From contig NZ_LAZU01000015.1 in the NCBI RefSeq assembly GCF_000987955.1, forward strand, positions 62,001-126,000: DNA of 64,000 nucleotides, given 5' to 3'. The notes beneath the pieces are model-generated. The model was not told the DNA's origin, did no database searches, and saw only the letters and a list, made by a program, of their open reading frames with translations. Below, piece after piece: positions 10,008 through 18,491 of this stretch. This stretch comes from Paenibacillus sp. DMB20. Its GTDB lineage: Bacteria; Bacillota; Bacilli; Paenibacillales; Paenibacillaceae. The position numbers and the translations under genes were made by a program. Every line of letters begins with the position of its first letter. Position 1 is the stretch's first letter.

Positions 10008-11125
10008 TTAGCTACCGGGCCTCTGAAAAGAAGGGGGGCTGAACGGCAGCCGAACCTCGAAAACCGTACGCTCCGGCGAGCTGTTTACGACGATTTCGCC
10101 CTCGTGGGCATCCACGATGCTCTTGACGATGGCCAGGCCTAGACCGGCTCCTCCCGTCTGGGCTGTTCGCGATTCATCCGCACGGTAAAAACGCTCGAAC
10201 AAATGCGGAATAGCATGGGACGGAATCGCCGGGCCGTAATTTATGATCTTCACGACAGCATGCGTCTTCTCCTTCGAAACCGTCAAATCGATCCTTCCCG
10301 CTTCTTTGCCGTGACGGATGGCGTTGGAGATCAGGTTCTCGCAAGTGCGCATCAGCTTGTCTCCGTCGGCAAAAACCATCACCTTTTCCTCCGGGGCCGA
10401 AAATCGGATTTGGACGCCTTCTGCATCCGCGGGGCCGGCCAGGGAAAAGTCCGCCGCAAGCTGTCCCAGCAGCTCCACCAGATTGATGTCGGTCCGTTGC
10501 AGAGGAGAGTATCCCATCCTGGTGTAATCAAACAAATCGTTCACCAGCCTGCCCAGCCGGAGGGACTTGTCATAGGCGATGTCCGTGTAGTAGCGGAGTT
10601 CCACCTCGTCTTTATACCGGTCTTCGCTGACCAGTCTCAGATAGCCGATGATGGAGGTGAGCGGCGTTCGGAGATCGTGGGATACGTTGCTGATGAGTTC
10701 GTTTTTGGCTTGCACGGCCATGCGTTCTTCTTCCAGGGAAAGCTTCAGCTTCTTGGCCATCTGGTTGATTTGCTCGGCCAGAAGGCCGAATTCATCGTTG
10801 GATCTGACTTTGATTTCCTGATCCAGCTCTCCTCGGGAGAGCCGTTCGGTGCCTTCCAACAACCGCTGTATCGCAACGATCGAGCTCCGGCTCAGCAGCA
10901 GCACGATGAGGACAAACAGCGCGATGCCGCTGAGCGTGGGGATCAGGGGAAAACCGAAGAAGCGATCCAGCTGGTTGTTCAGCCGAAAGAGCTCCAATAC
11001 CCAAGCGATTGCCAGAATTCCCGGCCTAAAAACCGCATGGTTTGCCGGAGAGTAAACAGAATCACGAGGGTAAGCGCCCCACTGGTAAAGAACAGGGTGA
11101 TGATTTTCCATTGGAGTTTACGCAT
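10008..11125 (-). CDS. VanS-like sensor histidine kinase, one frameshift
   Basis: Two membrane helices (WKIITLFFTSGALTLVILF near the N-terminus and TLSGIALFVLIVLLL), a HAMP linker, a HisKA domain with the phospho-acceptor SHDLRTPLTSI, and an HATPase domain with the N box (NLISNAIRHG), a G1-like region and GGAGLGLAIVKSI. The start at ATG 11125 overlaps the stop of the response regulator by 8 nt. That frame stops after GYWSSFG; one added G at 10994-10995 (plus strand CC to CCC) yields GYWELFRLNNQLDRFF and joins the rest, total 372 residues. Context with a D,D-carboxypeptidase and a VanR-like regulator suggests cell-wall sensing. Confidence 0.83.
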
Positions 11126-11813
11126 GGATTTTATACCCTACGCCCCAAACGGTCTGGATCAGTTTGTAGCCGAGCTCCTTTTCGAGTTTGTCCCGCAGAT
11201 TGCTGATATGGACCATGACCGTGTTGTTGGAAACATAATATTTTTCTTTCCAGACCTGCTGAAAAATATCTTCGGCGCTGAAAATCCGCCCCGGCTGCCG
11301 GGCAAGCAGATACAAGATATCGAATTCCCTGGCCGTTAGGACAATGGGCCGCCCATTCGCCGTCACCTCATGGGTGTCACGGTTGATTTCCAGCCCGTCC
11401 ACCGTAAGCGTTGACCGTTCGGCGGCCTGCGCTTCGGCGTTATATTGAAGCGAGCGTCGCAGCAGGGATTTGACGCGCGTTGTCAGCTCCAGCGGGTTAA
11501 AGGGCTTGATCATATAATCGTCGGCTCCGGTCATAAGCCCGAGTATTTTGTCCATATCTTCGCTTTTAGCGCTCAGCATCAAAATTGGAATGGCCGAGGT
11601 CTCCCGTATTTTCCGGCAAGCATCCAGCCCGTTCAGCTTCGGCATCATTACGTCAAGGATAACCAGGTCAACGGGTTGCTCCCCGGCGGCCAGTTTTTGC
11701 AGCGCTTCTTCACCGTCATGGGCCTGGATGACCCGGTAGCCTTCGTTCTCCAGATAAATCGAAATCAGTCCGGCGATTTCCCTATCATCATCTACAATCA
11801 GTACACTTCGCAT
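11118..11813 (-). CDS. OmpR/VanR-type response regulator
   Basis: About 231 residues. The receiver domain has the acidic pair (VLIVDDDREIA), the phosphorylation Asp in DLVILDVMMP and the conserved Lys in MIKPFNPLEL. The DNA-binding domain is an OmpR winged helix ending GVGYKIHA. The stretch KILGLMTGADDYMIKPFNPLEL resembles VanR of glycopeptide-resistance systems. I start at ATG 11813, 4-5 nt after GGGGGAG. It is preceded by the carboxypeptidase gene (gap 64 nt) and overlaps the kinase gene downstream, so all three are probably one operon. Confidence 0.9.
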   Translation of the reverse strand: MRSVLIVDDDREIAGLISIYLENEGYRVIQAHDGEEALQKLAAGEQPVDLVILDVMMPKLNGLDACRKIRETSAIPILMLSAKSEDMDKILGLMTGADDYMIKPFNPLELTTRVKSLLRRSLQYNAEAQAAERSTLTVDGLEINRDTHEVTANGRPIVLTAREFDILYLLARQPGRIFSAEDIFQQVWKEKYYVSNNTVMVHISNLRDKLEKELGYKLIQTVWGVGYKIHA

Positions 11814-11877
11814 AATGCTCCCCCAAAAATTAATGGCGATTGAAGCCAAAAGGTCTATGGCATAACATACCTCCAGT

Positions 11878-12880
11878 TTATCCTAAAATTGCCGTCAAAG
11901 CGTCCCAAAAATCATTTTGTCTGCGGAAACCGTAGTCCATGAGCTTCCGGGTCTCGGTAAAGCGCTTGTTGCTGTCTTCTGCGCCCATCACGACGGAAAT
12001 CAGGCGGCTTCCTCCGCGTTTGGCGCTGCCGGTAAAGCAGTAACCGGCTTGACGTGTGAATCCTGTTTTGAACCCGTCATTTCCTTTATAGGCGTGGGGC
12101 TCCCCGGGAAGCATAAGGTTGGTGGTGGGGAGCGAGATTTCCTTTTGCGGTATGGGCACAACCTTCAAGCGGGTTACCTCGGTCACCTCCGGATACGACC
12201 GAAGCAGCCATCTTGCCAGTGCAGCCGCATCCCGGGCCGTCATGACCGTATCCGCTCCGGAAGCGGCTTCGGGGAAATCCATCAGATCGCCCGACGACAA
12301 GCCCGAAGCATTGGCGAAATAGGTTTTGCCGGACAGCCCGATTTCCCGGGATTTTACGTTCATTAGTTCCACGAATTTCGATTCGGTTCCGGATAGGTAC
12401 TCGGCGATCGCGACCGCGGCGTCATTGGCCGAATGAACGACCAGAGCATCAAACAGCTGCTTCAACGTATAGATTTCGCCTTTGTTCATGCCGATCCGGG
12501 AACCGGGCACATTCGCGGCGTAGCGGCTCACCCGTACGTTTTCATTCCATTCGCGTTTGCCGGATTCTACGGCCTCAACTACAAGGAGCTCGGTCATCAT
12601 CTTGGACATGCTGGCAGGCGGCAGCGCCTGATCCGCATTGCGGGAATACAGGACTCTACCCGTATCGGCATTGATCAGCAAGGCAGCACCCGCTTGGATA
12701 TTCGGAGGGATGAATACTCTGGTTATGTATGTGGAAATAAGGATTATGCCAAGGGCCAGCACCATGACACAGAGGCCCGGGCAGCAACGCTTCTTCCGCC
12801 GCAGTTTTTTTTTGCCTCCGGTTGGCGGGCCTGTTTTCGTAAGGTTGCGGGGCGGTTGAATATCTTGAAGCAGATTCCAT
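11878..12880 (-). CDS. membrane-anchored D-alanyl-D-alanine carboxypeptidase (peptidase S11), one frameshift
   Basis: A low-molecular-mass penicillin-binding protein that trims the terminal D-Ala of peptidoglycan stem peptides. All three active-site motifs are present: SMSK (SxxK), SAND (SxN) and KTG in NDGFKTGFT. The catalytic frame only begins cleanly at 12765. Upstream, AAAGGAG and ATG 12880 open a second frame that joins it if the run of nine T at 12805-12813 is read as eight: this gives a basic cytoplasmic tail (..NRRQKKLRRKKR) and then a membrane anchor (CVMVLALGIILISTYI), 333 residues in all. There is no C-terminal amphipathic anchor of the DacA type. It heads the VanRS-like operon. 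Confidence 0.8.
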
Positions 12881-13015
12881 ATTCGATGAATCTCCTTTCG
12901 GATGTTAGTGTTCCAAGTTCATATGGTCTTAGTATAGACGGGCGGGTTTAAGTATTTTTTAACGGATTCTTAAGAAATGTTAAAGATTGCAGGTAGCGTT
13001 TATCCAGAGGAAAGG

Positions 13016-13044
13016 TTGACCTGAAAGCAATTAAGATTTATACT
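13016..13044 (+). promoter_or_regulatory. sigma-A-like promoter of the Fur-family gene
   Basis: TTGACC (13016-13021), a 17-nt spacer and TATACT (13039-13044), 33 nt before the proposed start. A/T-rich inverted sequence (ATTTAT..ATAAAT, 13037-13060) overlaps the -10 region and could serve autoregulation. Confidence 0.6.
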
Positions 13045-13076
13045 TGATCTAAAAATAAATTAAAAGGGTGAATACC

Positions 13077-13472
13077 TTGAAATCATTAAATCTAACGACT
13101 CAGCGACAGGCGGTTTACGATGTCGTTCGGGAATCGCACGATCACCCGACCGCATCGGATATTATGAACCGTTTGGTGGAGAAAGGTTATAACCTGGCTT
13201 ACGGCACGGTATACAATTCCCTGCGCTATCTGACGGATAAACAGTTGATCCGGGAGTTGAAGCTGGGTGAGAGCGCCAGCCGTTACGATGCCCGGACCGA
13301 CGAGCATCAGCATATTATGTGCGAAGTTTGCGGCAAGGTGGACGAGGTCATGACGGAGGTGCCCGAGGATTGGGCAAAGACGGTTGCCGAAGAAACGGGG
13401 TATTCGATAAACCACGCTCACGTTGTGTTCGGGGGGGTGTGTCCGGAGTGTCAAACCAAGCGGAACAAATGA
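13077..13472 (+). CDS. Fur-family metalloregulator, PerR-like
   Basis: About 131 residues: an N-terminal winged helix (TTQRQAVYDVVRESHDHPTASDI..AYGTVYNSLRYL) and a C-terminal metal domain with DEHQHIMCEVCGKVDEV and a second zinc pair, CPEC. The HQH cluster and structural CxxC pairs fit PerR/Fur/Zur proteins. With catalase 1 kb downstream the peroxide sensor PerR is the likeliest role, but this is inference. I prefer TTG 13077, which stands 5-6 nt after AAAAGGGTGA, over GTG 13068, which lies inside that site. Its stop overlaps the start of the next gene as ATGA. Confidence 0.85.
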   Translation: MKSLNLTTQRQAVYDVVRESHDHPTASDIMNRLVEKGYNLAYGTVYNSLRYLTDKQLIRELKLGESASRYDARTDEHQHIMCEVCGKVDEVMTEVPEDWAKTVAEETGYSINHAHVVFGGVCPECQTKRNK

Positions 13473-14278
13473 CCGGCGGCTTGCCCGGTGTTTATCCGAT
13501 GAGGGGATGGCAGTCGGGAAGCCCATACGACCGTCCTTTGGAAGAAGAGCCATGGCAGGATGCTTGTCCGGTATCCGTGTTCAGGGCGGCGATGGTGAGC
13601 CGGTTTCCGGGTCGCATGCACGAGCTGGTCGGAGTACTGTCGGAGAACTGTTTTGACGTGATGGTGCTGCGGCAGTGGGAATCCCGTCTGCAATCGGCGA
13701 TGAACACGGGTTTGATTATCGCGGATATGACGGCCTGCCGGAATGAGGAGGACTTTGAAAGCGAGCGGAAAATGCTTTTACCGATAGCGGACTCCATATG
13801 TGTTCCGGTCATGTACCTCGTCACTGAGGAATGGATGAGCCGCGCAAGCGGAACCCTGCTTCAGGAGGAATTGATGGTGTGGCCTGCTCGCTCGCGCCAA
13901 ACGATGATGTACCAGATTCAAAGAGCGATCCGAGTCCATACCCAAGCCGTACCGGCAGCGGCGGACGGGGCGGACGCGAGCCGCAGCATCTACAAGGATC
14001 TGTGGATCGATCGGGACAAAATGACCGTGCAGCGGGGAAGAACGCCGATTCACCTGACCAAGACGGAGTACAATCTTCTGGTTCTTTTGCTGGACAGCGA
14101 GGGGGCCGTGCGAACCCGCGAGGAATTGATGAGCGAAATCTGGGATACCGATTTCCTCGGGGGCAGCAATGTGGTGGACGTTCATATCAAAAGCTTGCGC
14201 AAAAAAATCGGCGACAATGCGGGCTCGCCCCGTTATATCGCCACCGTAAGAGGAGTCGGATACCGCCTGGCGGACTGA
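13469..14278 (+). CDS. atypical OmpR-type winged-helix regulator with degenerate receiver
   Basis: About 269 residues. The C-terminal third is a clear Trans_reg_C winged helix (IHLTKTEYNLLVLLLDSEG ... VVDVHIKSLRKKIG ... YIATVRGVGYRLAD). The N-terminal part has the length and strand pattern of a receiver, and LIIADMTAC resembles the strand with the phospho-Asp, but the acidic pair of a normal receiver and the Lys of the KP motif cannot be found. It is probably not regulated by ordinary phosphotransfer. The start ATG 13469 overlaps the Fur-family stop (ATGA), so the two are translationally coupled. No kinase gene is adjacent. The open frame upstream of 13469 is out-of-frame Fur sequence. Confidence 0.75.
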   Translation: MTGGLPGVYPMRGWQSGSPYDRPLEEEPWQDACPVSVFRAAMVSRFPGRMHELVGVLSENCFDVMVLRQWESRLQSAMNTGLIIADMTACRNEEDFESERKMLLPIADSICVPVMYLVTEEWMSRASGTLLQEELMVWPARSRQTMMYQIQRAIRVHTQAVPAAADGADASRSIYKDLWIDRDKMTVQRGRTPIHLTKTEYNLLVLLLDSEGAVRTREELMSEIWDTDFLGGSNVVDVHIKSLRKKIGDNAGSPRYIATVRGVGYRLAD

Positions 14279-14431
14279 CTCCTTTTTTTCTATGAAAAGT
14301 AGGGCGGAGTCGTTTCTGTTTTGTTGCCGGCAGTGCCTAAGCATTCACTTGATCTTCATTTAAAGCTCACTCAAGGCTCACGGCATGATCATGAAAGGGA
14401 ATGTCACCGATGATACAATTACTTCATAAAC

Positions 14432-14446
14432 TTAGATTGAGTCTAA
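14432..14446. promoter_or_regulatory. PerR-box-like palindrome upstream of catalase
   Basis: TTAGATTGAGTCTAA, a 7-1-7 inverted repeat 32 nt before the catalase ATG. Against the Bacillus PerR box TTATAATnATTATAA it agrees at 10 of 14 positions, with TTA..TAA ends intact. It is the only such element between the Fur-family operon and catalase. Confidence 0.45.
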
Positions 14447-14477
14447 AATCAATTGTAGAATCTATGGAGGTACGGAT

Positions 14478-15941
14478 ATGGATCATCGCATGACAACCAA
14501 TCAAGGAGCTCCGGTAGCCGACAACCAAAATTCAAAAACGGCGGGCCGGCGAGGCCCCGCATTGTTGGAGGATTATCACCTGATTGAAAAAATCGCCCAT
14601 TTTGACCGGGAACGCATTCCGGAACGCGTGGTGCATGCACGAGGAGCCGGCGCTCACGGGAACTTTATGGTGGAAAACAGCATGAAGGCTTACACCCGTG
14701 CAGCTTTTTTGCAGGAAACCGGCCAGGAAACGCCGATATTCGTCCGGTTTTCGACGGTGATTCACGGTACGGGCTCCCCGGAAACGGCGCGCGACCCGCG
14801 CGGATTTGCGGTGAAGTTCTATACGGAGGAAGGGAACTACGATCTAGTGGGAAACCATTTGCCGGTGTTTTTTATTCGCGATGCGATCAAGTTCCCGGAC
14901 ATGGTGCACTCCCTGAAACCTTCACCGGAGACCAACATTCAGGAGCCGGGACGGTACTGGGACTTTATGACCCTTACCCCGGAGTCGACGCATATGATGA
15001 CATGGCTGTTCTCCGATCATGGAACGCCGGCCAATTACCGCGAAATGGACGGATTCAGCGTTCACGCCTTCAAATGGGTAAATGCGGAAGGAAAAGTGAC
15101 TTACGTGAAGTACAAGTGGGAATCCCTGCAAGGGGTGAAAACCTTGGATGCGGACGGTGTCGTGGAAATGCAGGGCCGGGATTTCAACCATGCTACCCGT
15201 GACCTGCACCAGCACATAGCCGAGGGGCATTTCCCCAAGTGGCGCCTGCTCGTTCAAATGATGGCTCCGGACGACATGGACGCTCTGCCTTTTGATCCGC
15301 TGGATCCGACCAAGATATGGCCCGAGGACCGCTTCCCGTATACGCCGGTGGGGACCATGACGCTGAACCGCAACCCTCAAAACTTTTTTGCCGAGGTGGA
15401 GCAGGCTGCATTCTCGCCAAGCGCGCTTGTGCCGGGAATTGAACCGTCAGAGGACAAATTGCTGCAGGGCCGCCTGTTTTCTTACCCCGACACGCAGCGT
15501 CACCGTCTCGGCGCGAATTACTTGCAGATTCCCATTAACTGCCCGTATGCACCTGTACGAAATCATCAACGCGATGGTCTGATGAATGTGAATCAGGATC
15601 CCTCTCCGGTAAACTATGAGCCGAACAGCTATACGACAGGTCCGAAGGAGGAGCCCTCCTACCGTGAAAGCGAAACGCCCCTTACCGGTCATACCACCCG
15701 CAGCCGGATCGAGAAGACGGATGACTTCACCCAGGCAGGGGAGCTGTATCGTTCTTTTACGGCGGGACAAAAAGACAATCTTCTTCGCAATCTCGTTCAT
15801 GATCTGAGCGGAGTAAAGCAGGATATTCAACTGCGTGCGCTGTGCAACTTCTTCCGTGCGGATGCGGACCTTGGCAGCCGTTTGGCTGCAGGCTTGGGCG
15901 TAAACATAGGTTCATTCATGGCCGGCCCGCCGGAAGCATAA
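14478..15941 (+). CDS. katA: heme catalase (small-subunit, KatA-like)
   Basis: Cytoplasmic H2O2-dismutating catalase of 487 residues, the length of small-subunit clade 3 enzymes such as B. subtilis KatA. Visible family residues: the distal His in RVVHARGAGAHG, FVRFSTVIHGTGSPET, the Asn-containing FIRDAIKFPDMVHSLKP segment, and the proximal heme Tyr in RLFSYPDTQRHRLG. The TGGAGG site is 7 nt before the ATG. A PerR-box-like palindrome lies in its promoter region and a Fur/PerR-type regulator gene lies upstream, so peroxide control is likely. It is a single-gene unit. Confidence 0.95.
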   Translation: MDHRMTTNQGAPVADNQNSKTAGRRGPALLEDYHLIEKIAHFDRERIPERVVHARGAGAHGNFMVENSMKAYTRAAFLQETGQETPIFVRFSTVIHGTGSPETARDPRGFAVKFYTEEGNYDLVGNHLPVFFIRDAIKFPDMVHSLKPSPETNIQEPGRYWDFMTLTPESTHMMTWLFSDHGTPANYREMDGFSVHAFKWVNAEGKVTYVKYKWESLQGVKTLDADGVVEMQGRDFNHATRDLHQHIAEGHFPKWRLLVQMMAPDDMDALPFDPLDPTKIWPEDRFPYTPVGTMTLNRNPQNFFAEVEQAAFSPSALVPGIEPSEDKLLQGRLFSYPDTQRHRLGANYLQIPINCPYAPVRNHQRDGLMNVNQDPSPVNYEPNSYTTGPKEEPSYRESETPLTGHTTRSRIEKTDDFTQAGELYRSFTAGQKDNLLRNLVHDLSGVKQDIQLRALCNFFRADADLGSRLAAGLGVNIGSFMAGPPEA

Positions 15942-15958
15942 TTTTCAAAGGCTCGTAC

Positions 15959-15982
15959 CCAGTCCCAGGCCCCCGGGACTGG
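15959..15982 (+). terminator. hairpin after catalase, weak terminator
   Basis: An 8-bp stem CCAGTCCC/GGGACTGG with an 8-nt loop, 18 nt after the catalase stop. No T-tract follows, so intrinsic termination is doubtful. Confidence 0.35.
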
Positions 15983-16107
15983 AAAGGATCTTCTATAAAC
16001 TGGATTATTTTATCCGAATCGGAAGCAAGCGGAAACCATAGACGGTTTCTGCTCTTTTTTTGTTTTCAGAAAATATAATTTACATTTTTCAAAGGGCTTC
16101 CCATCTT

Positions 16108-16134
16108 CAAAAAAGCCCCTCATTGTGCCGATAA
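16108..16134 (+). promoter_or_regulatory. sigma-D (motility) type promoter of the chemoreceptor gene
   Basis: GCCGATAA at 16127-16134 matches the sigma-D -10 consensus exactly, and CAAA sits 15 nt upstream where TAAA is expected. It is 66 nt before a chemotaxis gene, the usual target of this sigma factor. Confidence 0.55.
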
Positions 16135-16200
16135 AAACAACACAGGCAAAGTTTATAGCAGGGTGGATATTCTCCACCACAGCTAGGAAGGACAGAACAT

Positions 16201-18186
16201 ATGAAGAAAAAGGGAGCACACATTTTAAGAAGAAACATGATCATCACGTACCTGCTCGTACTTCTCGTCCCAAGTGCAACGATCGGCTTTATGACTTACA
16301 ACAAGGCGCAGCACACGGTGGAAGATGAAATTATGCGCAGTGCGCGCCAGAGCGTCCAGACGGCTGATCGAATGATTACACAGAACATCAACGCCAAGAA
16401 AAGCGACCTGGATTACTTCAGCGGAATTTTTAAAGCTGAAGACATCAATGCCGAATTGGACGGTCAGAGTAAAGGCATTGCCAATAAATTAAAGGAGTAT
16501 TTAGCGCTCCACCCAGAAATCTTGGAGATTTTCATAGGTACTTCCGATGGGGGCATGTTGTCGTCGTCATCTTCTCCGAAAGATAAAAATTACGATCCGA
16601 GAAAGCGCGACTGGTACGCTTTGGCGATGAAGGAAGCAGGAAAAACGGTACTGACGGCTCCGTACAAAACTGCTTCCGGCGGGGGCGAAATCGTCGTTAC
16701 GATCGCCCAACAGCTTCCGAACGGAAAAGGCGTCATCGGGGTGGACCTGAATTTGCATAACCTGAGAAAGCTGATGGAGTCCAAGGTTGGCAAGGAAGGT
16801 TATACAACGGTGCTGGATCAAAACGGAAAGTACTTGCTTCATCCGGAGTATGAAGCGGGTATCGATGCGATCAAGGAGGAACAATGGATCTCCAAGCTGT
16901 ATGAGAAGCCAGATGGGCAGTTGGAGTACGAGAATGGCGGCAAGTCCAAACAGCTTGTGTATATGACCAACGACTTGACCGGCTGGAAGGTCGCCGGAAC
17001 GATGTTTACCCAGGAAGTAACGGATGAGATCAGCGGCATCCGCAACACGATGCTGACGGTTGTCGGATTGGCTCTTTTGGCCGCAGCTCCCCTTGTCACC
17101 TGGAATATCAGTTCGGTCATGCGGCCGATCCGGCGTTTGCACAAGGCTACGGAAATTATCAGCGGCGGGGATTTAAGCCAGCGTCTGGAAGGGTTCAAGC
17201 GTAACGAGATTGGGGATTTGGCCGACAACTTCCAGCTCATGGTCGACAATCTGCGAAACATGATTTTGAATGTCCAGGAAATGACGGCGAATGTATCGGC
17301 TTCTTCCGAACAATTATCGGCAAGTTCCGAGGAAAGCACGAAGTCGGTCGAGCATGTCACCCAGTCCATTCAGGAAGTGGCTGCGGGGAGCGAAAGCCAG
17401 CTGACTGCGGTCGAGGAGGGGCTGGAGAGTATGGGGCTCGTAGCGCGGAACGCCGCTTCCATTGCGGACATGACCACCCAGGTATCCGGTGTTATGTCCG
17501 ATACGAACATGCTTGCCCAGGAAGGCAATACGGCCGTAGCCACTGCGGCTGAAACCATGCACGGCATCCATGAAACCGTTGGCGGCCTGGGGCTGGTGAT
17601 CGATCAACTCCAGCGGCGGACGGAAGAAATCGGCGGCATCGTCGGAGTCATCGCCGAAATTGCCCAGCAGACCAACCTGTTGGCGCTGAACGCCTCCATT
17701 GAAGCCGCGAGAGCCGGCGAACACGGAAGGGGCTTTGCTGTCGTAGCGTCGGAGGTTCGACGCCTGGCCGAAGGCTCTGAAACGTCGGCGAAGCATATCC
17801 ATGAGCTGATTTCCGGAATCCTGCACCAAATGCAGCAGGCGATCACCGCGATGGACAATGCGAAGCAAAAAGTGGAAGAAGGCGTCGGATCCATCGATGC
17901 AACGGGCAGATCCTTCTCGCGGATCCGGAAAGCGGTCAAGAACGCGTCGGCTAAAGTGGAAGATGCCGCTGCCGCGGCTCAAGAGCTGGCACAGGGCGCA
18001 GTGGCCGCGGAGCAGTCGATCCATGCGATTCGCGGCATATCCGAAGAGACCGCCGGCAGTACCCAGAGCATATCGGCCGCTTCCGAGGAGCAGCTGGCAT
18101 CCATGGAGGAGATCGCCGCTTCAGCCACGGATCTTAGCCGATTGTCCGAGCAGCTGCAGGAGCTGGCGGGACGGTTTAAAATATAA
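16201..18186 (+). CDS. methyl-accepting chemotaxis protein
   Basis: A 661-residue transmembrane chemoreceptor. In order: a short cytoplasmic basic start, helix 1 ([19 protein letters not shown]), an extracellular dCache-type sensor (about 40-275, with [19 protein letters not shown] and GVIGVDLNL), helix 2 ([18 protein letters not shown]), HAMP, and a long coiled-coil signalling domain whose hairpin tip reads [39 protein letters not shown]. This tip binds CheA/CheW. The ligand is unknown; dCache sensors often bind amino or organic acids. AGGAAGGA precedes the ATG. Confidence 0.93.
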   Translation: MKKKGAHILRRNMIITYLLVLLVPSATIGFMTYNKAQHTVEDEIMRSARQSVQTADRMITQNINAKKSDLDYFSGIFKAEDINAELDGQSKGIANKLKEYLALHPEILEIFIGTSDGGMLSSSSSPKDKNYDPRKRDWYALAMKEAGKTVLTAPYKTASGGGEIVVTIAQQLPNGKGVIGVDLNLHNLRKLMESKVGKEGYTTVLDQNGKYLLHPEYEAGIDAIKEEQWISKLYEKPDGQLEYENGGKSKQLVYMTNDLTGWKVAGTMFTQEVTDEISGIRNTMLTVVGLALLAAAPLVTWNISSVMRPIRRLHKATEIISGGDLSQRLEGFKRNEIGDLADNFQLMVDNLRNMILNVQEMTANVSASSEQLSASSEESTKSVEHVTQSIQEVAAGSESQLTAVEEGLESMGLVARNAASIADMTTQVSGVMSDTNMLAQEGNTAVATAAETMHGIHETVGGLGLVIDQLQRRTEEIGGIVGVIAEIAQQTNLLALNASIEAARAGEHGRGFAVVASEVRRLAEGSETSAKHIHELISGILHQMQQAITAMDNAKQKVEEGVGSIDATGRSFSRIRKAVKNASAKVEDAAAAAQELAQGAVAAEQSIHAIRGISEETAGSTQSISAASEEQLASMEEIAASATDLSRLSEQLQELAGRFKI

Positions 18187-18196
18187 GGAGCGCGGA

Positions 18197-18385
18197 ATGT
18201 TGACAGCGGAGCAGGAAAAAACATATCCTGCCCCGCTGTTTTTTTCGTCTTTTGAAAAGGATGGGAAACCGTTTTTGCTTGTAGATAATAGAATTTATAA
18301 GTTATCAGCGGAGCTGATGGAATTCTATATCGCAAGAAAAACTTCCGCTAAGTGCGGTCTGTCTTCTGAGGAAGTACATCGATAG
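18197..18385 (+). CDS. doubtful 62-codon ORF running into repeat copy A
   Basis: ATG 18197 stands 6-7 nt after AAGGAG and opens a 62-codon frame (MLTAEQEKTYPAPLFF..). It contains the chemoreceptor terminator, and its last 18 codons are encoded by the dispersed repeat. The middle (FEKDGKPFLLVDNRIYKL) reads like protein, so a small peptide disrupted by the repeat is possible, but overlap with two structural elements makes chance more likely. Confidence 0.2.
   Translation: MLTAEQEKTYPAPLFFSSFEKDGKPFLLVDNRIYKLSAELMEFYIARKTSAKCGLSSEEVHR
18203..18246 (+). terminator. rho-independent terminator after the chemoreceptor
   Basis: ACAGCGG/CCGCTGT outer stem with an inner GCAGGA/TCCTGC stem, followed by seven or more T from 18239. 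Confidence 0.85.
18288..18328. repeat. long two-part hairpin next to repeat copy A
   Basis: Perfect outer stem ATAGAATT (18288-18295) with AATTCTAT (18321-18328) and inner stem ATCAGC (18304-18309) with GCTGAT (18313-18318). It takes the place of the arm that accompanies other copies of the dispersed repeat. Confidence 0.5.
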
Positions 18386-18397
18386 ACGTTTTTCTTA
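18331..18397 (+). repeat. dispersed multi-hairpin repeat, copy A
   Basis: Reads CGCAAGAAAAAC.. to ..GACGTTTTTCTTA. It has three parts: CCGC-N5-GCGG hairpin, CTTC-TGAG-GAAG hairpin, and ACrTC-GATA-GACGT hairpin. The outer hairpins are each followed outward by a T-tract (minus strand on the left, plus strand on the right), and the ends are inverted (AAGAAAAAC/GTTTTTCTT). It lies between the chemoreceptor and hemD. Confidence 0.8.
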
Positions 18398-18491
18398 ATT
18401 AAGACCAAAGCGGCTTTCTATTCTGCCATGGGGAAAGTATACTGTATTAAATAAAATGATTAAGCGAAGAGATCATAGAGGGAGGCGAAAC

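Noticed and set aside
10203-11339. 378-codon plus-strand ORF opposite the kinase and regulator
   Set aside because: Antisense shadow; the minus-strand genes have all expected motifs and overlapping starts.
13319-13468. Longer start for the winged-helix regulator inside the Fur-family gene
   Set aside because: That stretch is out-of-frame coding sequence of the Fur-type protein; the ATGA overlap at 13469 is a natural start.
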